Source: Cercis canadensis
Lineage: Eukaryota > Streptophyta > Magnoliopsida > Fabales > Fabaceae
Assembly (NCBI GenBank): GCA_003255065.1
Contig: QAOA01000078.1
Location: 1 to 64,000 of the forward strand
DNA length: 64,000 nt
Direction of reading: 5' to 3'
Each line of letters opens with the position of its first letter. The first letter of the stretch is position 1. Below are positions 32,611 to 44,600 of the stretch, in pieces. The position numbers and the translations under genes were made by a program. The notes below the pieces were generated by a model. That model worked only from the letters and a program-made list of their open reading frames with translations, did not search any database and was not told the origin of the DNA.

Positions 32611-35600
32611 CTATGCTCCATCTCCAGCCCCATTACTTAACTTGAGAGTGACTTTGATGTTCATCGCGGCTAACTCCGTTGCCAGATACCTAAAAACATA
32701 GGGCATAGCAACTGTCTCCATGCCTTTACTTGTCTGGCAAGCATGACAATGGACCTTTTTGGGAGCTTTCCCGGGGGGTAACCCTCCAATCTCCCGCACT
32801 GGCCGCTTTTGTGGCTGGAAAAATGTACTTGTGAGGATGCTTCCACACAAACAACATACATCCGCGATATGATGATCGGAACAGGTATGCAACCTGTCAT
32901 GCAGTAGATAGGCAGCTCCATGTGCAAGCAGCGAATCTCGTTCCATTTCTCCAAATCGGATTCCCCCACCACGCTTTCGTCCTTTAATTGGTTGTCGAGT
33001 CACCTGGTCAACTGTTCCAGTAGAGCGAACCTACATGTAAAATAAAGCTGCTAGTATCACATTATCATATAACAAAAGACATTGACACGAGAACACCATC
33101 TTAAGTGCTTTAAACACTTCCTTCACTATTGAACACTGTGGGACTTCAAAATCTAAAATAAACACAAGATAAGGAGTATGAACTTCATTTTGTTAATTGC
33201 TAGCATTAAGAATTCTTTCACCTGAAATTTGTCTGAAACCATGTGACGGAGTCGTTGATAATAAACAGGCCCAATAAAAATCTCACACGTGAGCTCTGTT
33301 CCATAAACCCCACTGTACAGAACCTCTACACCGTGGTAATTAAATCCCTTCTCTCGTAGCATGAGACCAAGTTCATCAACAAGTGAATCTGATCCAGACT
33401 CCCCATCATCTTTCTTCATGGAACTACGAAATGGGGTTGCATCTACGAATTGTCCATACAAGCTGCCTCCCTGCAAAATAGAAACCAAAATGTTTTTTTT
33501 ATAGCTTTTCCTACATACACATACCCAAGAAGAGTTATAAGAAAAAAACTAAAGGATACATAGGCACACACCAAAAACGAATGACGGGCTTTAAAGAGTC
33601 ACATACACACACACATAACAAAAAGTGTCTTGCAGAGAAGAAAATGAGTGAACTACTCAGAATGGAGATCAGCATTAGTTGACATATTTTCATCTTCATT
33701 AACAACCCCCAAAAAGAAAAACTAGTATATAAATTTATCCTCATGCTTATATTTTTGTTTACTAGCAATACCTTAGCAGCAACAGATTCCAAAAGCATTG
33801 CAATTGTCATCCTGGAAGGAAATGCATGAGGATTGATAATCAGATCTGGTCGCATTCCAGTAGTTCCAGAAAATGGCATATCGATATCTGGCCACAGCTG
33901 AGAGCAGACACCTTTCTGCCCATGTCTACTACTAAATTTATCACCAATGACAGGGTTCCTAGGGTGTCGAAAGCGTATGTTGACCTGCACAGAGAATCAT
34001 AAGAACAAAATAAAAATTAATAGATCAAATCGGCACATCAAATAAACAACTCTAACTTTAACAAGTTATTAGTGTTTGAATTACATATAACGACCCCAGA
34101 ATGTAATTCAAAACAGAGCCTATAATATTTTCTCTTGTGTGGGAATATACATAGATATAATATTACATCCATCAGTACTCCTGCCCTTTTTTCTGGAAGG
34201 ACAAGTCTTAGATAATATTCTACAGAGGCAATTGTTGATTATTTATCTTGCCTAACATGGTTCTTTATTTACAAGAACAGTAAGTGAAAGGAAGTACCAA
34301 ACTATAATATTATTATTTCTGTACCACCAGATACCATTATGTATAAGTTCACAATAAATCTCAAATGTTCTAATTTATCAACCTAATTTCTGATAACATT
34401 TACAAAATATGCAAAGGCATTAACTTACCTTCTGAAGATGTTTCTTGTTTTTGACATCAACAGCAACATAGTCAACATATACAGGTTCAGAACCCTTTTT
34501 TTTGTAGGTATGGGTGGTACTCGTTACCTCATTATAAATGCTACAATAGGGTTCATCTGGATGTATCATCTGAAAGCCAGACATCAACATTTTTATCAAA
34601 CATTAAAATTCAGGAGAGAGAGAGAGAGAGAGGGGCATACCTGACCAACATATGGAAGTCCATCTGAATCTAGCAAGGAACAACCTGGTTTATCAATGTT
34701 ACTTCTTCTGAACATTCTAGTGGTGCGATCTGACTTGCTGCCTTGATCAATCAAGTCAATAGTTTCAGTCTGCCAAAAGCATTCATACAATGGAATGTAG
34801 GGTCAGACCTTACAGTAGGAAAGCAATATCCATTACATTCAAAAGCACACAACAGAGAAACATCAGTATAGTCAGGATTCAAACAAATACAAGTACTGAA
34901 AAGATAATACATTCATAAGCAGGCTATAGACACCTTAAGGAAAAGGGGAAAGGAGCATGTGTAAATACATATACAAGTAGATATATGCAGCAACTTTTTC
35001 ATGTAATGAGGTCACAAAGATGCAAGCTATTTTGCAGGCTACAGAATAGAAAGTGGGAACTTAGAACAACAAGAAACTTTTGACATCAAAATAGAACTGA
35101 ATTGAGACCTATGTGATAAAACTCCAAAAGCAAATATCAATGCAATGCAGTCTTAAAATGCAGTATTAGCCATGATAAACGCAAATGTATCAAGAAAGCT
35201 TGACAAGTAGACTGTCAGGCAGTAAAGCAGGATCAAACCTGATATATTTGTCCATGAAACATTCCACGTTCTGCTGATGACTTATTTAAAATCATGGCAT
35301 CCTCCATGTCATAACTGTATGCCGTCAACAAAAGATATTTGAAAATAACACAAATATATCAAAACTAAAGCTGTTATACAGGCATTAAAGTACTTACCCA
35401 GTATATGCCAGAACTGCAACTATTGCATTAGTGCCTGTTGGATATTCATCAATGCTATACTTTGTATATGAACTTGTGCGTACAATGGGACTCTGGGGAG
35501 TCTGAAAAGGCCCAAAATATTCAAGTTATAACAGTCTAAAGGAAGGAAAAAGTATAAGTAACAGTATATAAAATGCAGGAATTGTAATATATGAGAGCAA

Positions 35601-38600
35601 TTACTTGTTGTTTCAAATTTGGTTCTCCAACAAACTAGAATCACATTTGCTTTCATTTAAAATCTATACCAAGCCGACAAGAACAAACCTGAAGATGGTA
35701 TAACTTTTGATCTGCACGATGTTGAATTGTTTGTAACGAGAATGCCATTGTTTGTTTAGCCATCTAGAAAACAAACAACCACAGAAAGTTAAAAAAAAAG
35801 AAAAAAAAAACAGTAGGCAAAGCATANAAAAAAAAAAAAAAAAAAAAAAACAGTAGGCAAAGCATATTTAAGTTTCAAATATGCCAAGACACAACAGACA
35901 GAAATGTAGGACCTGACACTGGTACATATTTCGTGGACTCTGATTATGTTCTGACCATGGTGTAAGATTAGCAACTACACTGAGCATTCCTGTTGGATGG
36001 ATTTCCTCGTGAGTTGCAGGAAATGCACTTTTTCTTCCACCATCTCCACCATCAGGGCATCGTATCTCCATAAAAACCTAAAAAGAAAAAACATTAAAAT
36101 CACTAACAAGCTGACAGATCTCTGGTTGAAAGTGCTTGTCTCCACAAGGATCAGATTTAATTCAACAGTTCCAAAATATTATATGAAGCACAAAAAGTAC
36201 TTGAATATACTATATTGACCTGTTCAAATGGCCCAATAAGTTCAATATTTTCACTTCCGTTAGAAGGAATTGATATATTTCTGACTGGCCGAATAAATCT
36301 TGAAGGGGAAGTGAACAGATAGAGACCCGGATATGCTCCACCCATGCTCAAAGGAATATATCCAATTTCCAGATCATCAGGAATCTGCATCACATTAGTT
36401 TTATGTCACCATCAACAAAAGAATATAAGAGAAGCAAAGAAAACTTTGACACAAACAGACCTCTGTAGCAGATGACACTTTTATACTTCGCAAGTTAGCC
36501 ACAGCCTTCTCAACTTCACTAGAAGGTATAAATCCGACAACCCGACCATCTAAAAGAACATTAAGAACTTCAGGCGGACCAGCCTGAAATATATTTGGCA
36601 CTGATTGTGGCATTCCTCCCTTAAATAAAATATCAAGGATAGATGCTTTTAATTTAAAATAGTCTTTAATGTTTCCTTGAGCATCAAAGAATGATGTAAT
36701 CCCTGAAACAGAGAAGAGGGGGAAAAAATTGTAAATAAATTAGATTACTGATAGACAATAAATCCTCTTAATTATCAGTAGAAATTATCTCTATTCTAAT
36801 TTTTGAATTATGTTAAGTATTTTATCAGACAGACTCATAACTTACAAGTAGCACGGGGGCAACATGTGTTAAACATTATTATGCAAGTAGCCTGTGCTAT
36901 TTGAGATGGAAGAACAAGATATGTTTATTTGCATATCAGTCCTCTGGGTTGCTTTGAGTCTTCCAGGCCATTTATTTACCTCAGAAGCATTTTTGAACCC
37001 TAAACTGCCCCAACAAACTGCTGAACAGAAGCATTCACATTTGCCCTAACTAATGCACACCACTATCTTGTTCAATGGAATACCACCACTTAACTTTGAT
37101 ATCCACGTTTCTCCCAAACCCTCAACAGAGATATATCACTTACTAATTGCAATATCATTACTAATAAAAAGATATTTCATCACTGCTCTATTCATTTTAC
37201 TGCAGCCTTCCACACTCTCCATTATCTTTAATGCACCCAGTAACTTCACTAATCTTCCCATTAGCAGTTCCCTATTCACTTTTCTCAGGTCATCCTTTTT
37301 ATTAAGAAAAAAAAAAATTCAGGTCATCCTCTGGAATCATGTATGCTGAACTAGAAATATGTAAATCTTCATATCAAATATATTGCATCTGTCTAGCGCT
37401 TGAAGGAACATACATAAACAATTCATGTGCTATTTTTGACCATAGAACAAAGACTTCATTCTCTGGGTCTGCTATCCACTGAAACAAAGCTAATCTAGAG
37501 CATGAAACTCATTAAACATTTATTTTAATCACTTATATTTTGGTACACATTTATTTTAATTAATAAACCCAAGAAAAATTTCAATGAAATTTATGAGGGC
37601 ACAAGGCATGGCAGGACAAGGTAGCACACAATCTGATGCATACGCAAACAGAACTATTAAACATATGCTTCCCTTTCTACTTCCAGCAACCAGATATTCT
37701 ATGCTTGATATTAAATTTTCCAATGGTAAATTGAGTAGCAACAACATAATACTTTTATTTCATAAATAATAATATGTCTCAATCTGTTTTTAACAAATTT
37801 ATTCGCTCAAAATTTCAACATAAATGCTTTTTATTTGCAGGCAGATGTTGACTTAGACATACTAATTCAGAAAAATTCCCAACCCACAGTGTAAGTATAA
37901 GTCATGGATAGTTCAACTATTACATGCCATAAACAACACTTAAAACACTAAGTAACACATGACCTAAAGGCCATGATCAGACAATTGGTTGTAGAATATT
38001 TTCTGGAATAAAATTATCAAAATTGATGGCATCTTCTTTTCCCTTGAAAACCAAATATTTAGTGCAAGGCATAAGGATGATTAATGACTGTGTTATAATG
38101 ACTCCAGAGCATTTTTTTTTTTTATCTCCATTTTGCTTTTGGGCCATACCCACCAGGAGTTCAAACACAATGACTATGTCATAATAACTACACGGGATTT
38201 CTTCAGGATCAAATTTATTTCATCCAATCATGATGATTAATCGCAGTAAAGGTAATGAGGCCATGCTACACAACAAGACAGAGGGAAGAGAGAGGAGTGA
38301 GGAAACAGAAAACAATAACTTACTACAAGTGCAAGTCATGTGATTCAGTAATCCACAGGGCTCCCCATCAGGCGTGTGCACAGGGCAAAGAAAACCCCAA
38401 GATCTATTTAAAAAAGAAAGAAGAACACAGATAACTAATACAAAAAATAATAACAAGACCAAGTGATTTGCCCAATAAGCCTGTGAACATGTACTAACTC
38501 TGGTAGCAACTTCCGCACAGTTGTAGTACGAAGTCCAGCAAATGAAGCCCCTCGATGAACAGCACGAAAATGTGAAAGAAAACGCAAGTAATTTAACCTT

Positions 38601-41600
38601 TCAGCCTGAACTGTGTAGCCCGCCCTCTGATTAAGCAAAATATAATCCACAAATAAACTACAGAGGCACAAAGATAGCAAAAACTGTAAACTGAAAGCAG
38701 AGAGAAATATGCAATATTTTAAATTAACCAATTTTCAAGTCATAATTTACGAACAACTTACTAATACAGTTTACAAAACATTTATCTTATAGCATAGTAC
38801 CAAACAACAGGTTACTTTATTGCTCAGTATAACTAAAGGTAAGGAGCATCAACGGTGTCTGGGACGATTCATAAGAAATGCATAAATCAACTGATTCCGT
38901 CAACCAATAGCTTGTCCCCCTCTCCCCTTCTCAAAATGCATCTGTTAATAATCTTTACAAGAACTCTTCTATATTAAAGAAATGTGCTGGTACAAGAGCG
39001 CAGGTATCAGATAGAAGGTGCTCAGGAAGATAACTAACTGAGGGAAAGGGAGGTAAATACTGCCATATTCAAGGAAAAGTAATTATTGCAAAGCCTACCA
39101 GTTAGACTAAAAAAGATCATACTCAGAGAATGAGTGCAACAAAAAAAATATCCTAACCAGTCATGATTTTGACAATTTGATTATGCATCCTACAGAAAGA
39201 GAGAGAGAAAGAGTATTTGTCTGTGTGTGAATGTTATATTAAACACAAAAAAAGTACACACACAACATCTAGAATGCTGAAAAGTGACTGGATATAACTG
39301 AATGTCTAATTTGTTGCATCTCTCAGAAACCATACCATTTCTTTTTTCTTTTGATAGAATGCATATATTTTTGCTTATAACAATTACATAAACAATACAA
39401 TAAATTGAAGCTGGCAAGTACTAACTTGAAAGACATAATACCTGCTGCAGATCTAGACCCGTTTGTGTAACCAGTCTTCCAGTTTTCAACATGTTTTCCA
39501 CCACTGAACTGATTAGCCTTGCTGGGTTTTTATTCATAAAGTTCATAACATGTTCTACTGCAATATCCCAGGAAACAAAAATGTAATTATATATGAATAA
39601 TTTTTGAAAAACATTATGGACTCAAGCATCAAATCAAAGTTAGGCCAAATTGAACAATGGTGTACATACTCTCAATCAGTTTTGTATCTCATAGTGATTC
39701 TGAAGTGCATACCATTAATAACATTCACAGTAACTAAGAATAATTTTTGAAAAACATTATGGACTCAAGCATCAAATCAAAGTTAGGCCAAATTGAACAA
39801 TGGTGTACATACTCTCAATCAGTTTTGTATCTCATAGTGATTCTGAAGTGCATACCATTAATAACATTCACAGTAACTAAGAATAAAGCTTTTAAAGAAA
39901 GAAACAAAACTAGAACCCTGGGAAAGAGATTTGAAAAGAGTTTAAAAGCATCTACACACCAATGCTAAAATTAAATGTGTTGCTTTTTTTGCTTTTGCTT
40001 CTGTCATTGATCTCATCCTGAAGAAGCCTTTTCGCTTTTTGCAGCCAATCTTCTAGTTTTTCCTAGGATCCATAACAACAAATCAAATGTGAGAGATTCA
40101 GAAATTATGAATCTGTTTGCTTGTGAATTTCATCAAAACAGCGGCTTTATAAACAATGGTCCAGAATAAATATCAAGAAGTTCCCTCTAAAATCCGAACT
40201 TAATAGGAGAAATTTCATATAGAGAACACAGCAGTCCATCCATCTGCTCTGGATGATAACAAGGAAATGAGAAATTCTTCAGAGGACATACACAAGACTA
40301 AAACATCAGCTTTCAACACAACTAATGAAATTATCAGATGGTCCCACAAAAGCCAGCCAAGGGAAGAAATCCTCTCTTCTACAATTAGCTTAGCGGGTGA
40401 GCGGGCTAAACTCATGACTCCTAAAATTTGAAATAAGAAAAATAAAGCTAAACGCACTCAGAATCATCTTTTTGTCCTCACAAGGAAGGAGAGGCTCTGA
40501 AGGCGGCTCCTCTCTACCACTGGAGACACTCTTCTTCCATTCCTTATCCTTCGGTATTCCTCTAGCTCATATGGCTATTTGATACCTGTAAAAATATTGA
40601 AGAACAGCAACCATCAATTTCTAAGGCTTCATTACACAACAACAGAACTGGGGATTGTTGTCCTATGCCCTTCCACACCTTATACCAGTATCAAATAATT
40701 AGGGGTTAAACTCTTGGAAGGGGTAGTGATATTGGTCTAGCTTGTCACTGTAGATCAAAAAGGAAGAGGCACGCACACACAAAAAAAAAAAAAAGGCATA
40801 AGCCTTTGAACTGATAATATGGACAGTATCCAATACAATGCATTGGATATAAGCTATATATATATATAAGTTAGATTCATGCTTTAATGTTCAACTTCAA
40901 AGGCCTGTGAAGCGTGTTTCTGTTAGTTCCAATAGCCCAGAGCTGCAAGTTTGAGTTCAAACTCAGGTCTGTTTGAAGAGTTTACATTGTAAAAGTTAAA
41001 GAGGAGGCTTAACCAACTTAGCAGGTTGGTCAGAAGTCAATCTTGTTTGGTAAGACAGAATTGGACAAAGCAAAGAAACGAGAATGCTCAACCAGAACAG
41101 CAGAAAAAAAAAAACAAAAACAAAAAACAAAGACTGTAATTATATGCATAACTGTTCCTCCCTTTCTCATCTTCTAAGGCTTTAATACAAACCATATGGC
41201 GGCCGGAAAGAAAGAAGACCTCACCTTCTCATTGATGGTGTCAGTCTGTTGACCTTGTTTTGTAGATAGAATCATCGATGAGTGGAAATAAGCAAGCTTA
41301 CTAATAAAGGTATGCTAGCCAGAGTAAGGCCAGCCTTAATGATCACTTGAAAGCTACTCAGAAAGACAAAACTTTTGCCATTCAAGTAGAGCTGCAGCAA
41401 CTGATATCATGTGAAGTCAAATTAGTTGTCTCTGATGGAAACATAAATGGACCAGAAGCTTCACTTGGCTTAGATTAGCAAGTACTAATTGCTTCAACAA
41501 TTTAAGTGTGATCACGAAAATGCTAAAGAATTGTTCAAAGGAGGGCGAGTGACTTTGACATTGACTACCCAGCAGAAGCTTCTTCTCTTGGTTTTTCCAC

Positions 41601-44600
41601 TTAGAGAGAAACTGAAGAATAAGGGGGAAAATGACCACGACACAGCTCTGCCAAATTTGAGAAGTCATCAAATTGATCAGACCATGCAGAGCATTTCTGC
41701 ACTTGGATGGCTTTTGTGGGACAATATGACATTTTTAATCAGCTGTCATTCTCTGATCGGTTTTGCCTAAGGCTGATGTGTTAGTACTGTGTCCACACAA
41801 GAATTTCTCCAAGAAAATAAAAACGCTATGTGATATAAAGGAATTTATCAGACATGACCCAAAATCTAGGTCAATAAACTCTATGCCAAAATGAAAACAT
41901 CGGTTTTTTAAATTTGTCTATTGATGCATATTATATGTATTAGAGCATTAAAACAAAAGGAGTATAAGATATTAATTCATATCATGCAAGGGTTATGCAT
42001 TAATGCATTTCATATAACTTGATCTGGAGCTAAAGATCAGTATAATGTATTTTCAGTGTAGATAATTAAAGAAATTTAATTGCTAATGAGCAATGATACT
42101 GGGGGAAAATCATGTTCTCTCTACTGAAACATAAAGTTATTATAATTTAGAGAAAGAAGGGCTATGTCAATGCCGGTAACACATATGCCTTCAACAGCTT
42201 GAGAAGTCTGGCTTGGATGAAGTGTAATCAGATTTACAGTCTGAAAGGTGTTCTCACCAGTAATATTGAGGATGGTGATAATAAACATACACGCATAAGA
42301 AGAAAATAAAGGTTTGAAGCTTTCTACCTTGAGATAGAGTGTAATAAGATGGCCAGGGAGTAAGACCTCCTGATTTTGCAAGGAATCAGGGTTGTCTGGC
42401 ACAGATGTCTGATCTATAAGTGAGAAAAGTTTCTGCAACATGAAGCTAGAGGAGAAAAAATAAAATAAGGACCTATTGCAAATTAAAATATGAGAAACAG
42501 TTTTAGAAGGATGCCTTATCCTCTGTTTCTGTAATCACTTTTCTCCACCAAAAAGAAAATGTGAGAAACAGTACATAAAACCTCCACCAAAAAAAACTTC
42601 TATCCATGAGAGATAACAAAGCCACAGAAGTTGTATCCAAAATATCACATAGAAGAAGGGGAGAAGAGACTAACATGAGCAGATTGAATTTGTCAAAATT
42701 GTTATCCAGATGAACAAAAATGTAGTCCTTCAAAATAGCCTCAGCCACCTAGCAAGCAAAGAAATTCATGTAAGAATTAAACAGAAATAAGATCTAATGA
42801 ATCATTTCCTTCAATCAAATCAATGTAATTGATGAGAAAAGAAGAGTTACAATAGGATAACTGTCATTTTCAAGTCCATCCATAATAGCTTGGAAGTTCT
42901 CTCCTGAAAATAGAATGAGGAATTGATTTAGATAAATTCAAATTATTTAACGACTGGACCTTGCAGAATGCAATATTAATTACCAATATGTTCTAGACAT
43001 TGAAGACGAGTAAAAAGAGCCAAGTCTCGAACTTCATCTAAAATTATTTTCGCCCTTTCACCTACAAGAGGGGTCCCAACAGCACCCTTTCCCTTTTCAT
43101 ACTTATCATTATAGCAGCATGTCAACTTCTTATGAATTTCATAGTCAGTGGTATCAATGAGGGCCTGTTAAAGAATGGTCAGCAACACCATAAGTTAATC
43201 TTTACACAACCAGAGCTAGACAAGAGAAAAATAACAGAAAAGTAATGAAACTATAGTAGGCAACCCTACCAAAAACAAATGATAATCTGTGTGTAGACTA
43301 GAATCTTATGGTAAGAATCAGCATACACATCATAACATACCTTCAAGACAACGCCCACAGGAAGTAAGTACTCCCTTCCCTTCATCCTGCAAAATTATAT
43401 CATTAAGTGACATGTCTAGTTGTTTATCTACATCTCAAATTATAACCATTTCCTTTCTTTGGAGGAGGGAGGGTTGGGGTTGGGTTTGGTGACAGGAGAC
43501 TTTTGAAGCCAATAATAAGCTGCTTACCAGAAACCTAGCCTTGCACTCCCATTACGAAGGTAATACAATTTGACTGTTACTGATGATTGATCTACTCTTA
43601 CACATCTGGGCAATTAAGATAAAATCAAGATTTATTCAAATATGAAAAGTTAAACAATAAACGGAGCAAATTTTAAATTTTATGGACAAAAGGCTTATGC
43701 AACTACACAAACTCTGAAAGACAAATGATGGAAAAACTAGTTAATTTGCCATGCATTAAAAAAAAAAATTTGAAGGCAGAATCCATTGATCTGTTCACAC
43801 AACAAATCAACACAGATTTTAACTATTAGTTGCAATTGTTACTCCAGCAGACATAGAAAATACAGAATAATATGATTAAGATATCCAACAATTAAAAAAT
43901 TAATACAAAATGTGTACATATTGAAATCAACCACAGAAAACCGTTCTCTGGAAGCATTTGCAACTCACAGAATAATATTGAGTGAGATGTAAGATTTTCC
44001 AAAACCATCAAAAGATTATGTATTCAAAAAATAGTGATGTCAGTCAAAGTGATGAGAATTGACTAAGGAGGAGTTATAGGGGGAAGTACAATGTAGTACA
44101 AATTTATCCAGTCAGTTATACCCCACATCTAATATATTGCAGTTACCGGAGTAACTCATAATCAAGAGTATACTATTTCTTTTCCCTCTCTCTTTCCTTT
44201 TTTTTTTTCTTCCATTGTTTTCCTTCCTTAGTGGCCCCTACTGATGCCTACTGTATGTTCAGAAGACAATGGAAGTAGCACCCTAATAAAATGCATTTTT
44301 AGAAAAGGTACTGACATTCATTTATATTTCTTTTAAGATCATATATGGTCAATAGGATTAACATTTGAAATAGGTAATTTATTGAGCTATTTTTTTCCTG
44401 TACACCCTGCATGAGTTCAAGTATTTGTATTCTTTTCCAATTATCTAAAAAGGATACACATGCAGTTATGAGGCATAATTTTGATAGGACAGATGGAATG
44501 GAAATTCAAATCTAGGATCAAAGGCAGAATTCTCAAACATAAAATATCATTGTTATAAAGAATGACCACATTTGAACAAATTTTTGTTTGAGTACCCAGT

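Noticed and set aside
33600-34635. CA and GA microsatellites in NRPA2 introns
   Set aside because: Ordinary short simple repeats of no special interest.
41417-41770. 84- and 93-codon frames on opposite strands in NRPA2 intron 12
   Set aside because: They overlap each other in inverted-repeat DNA and have no recognisable domain.
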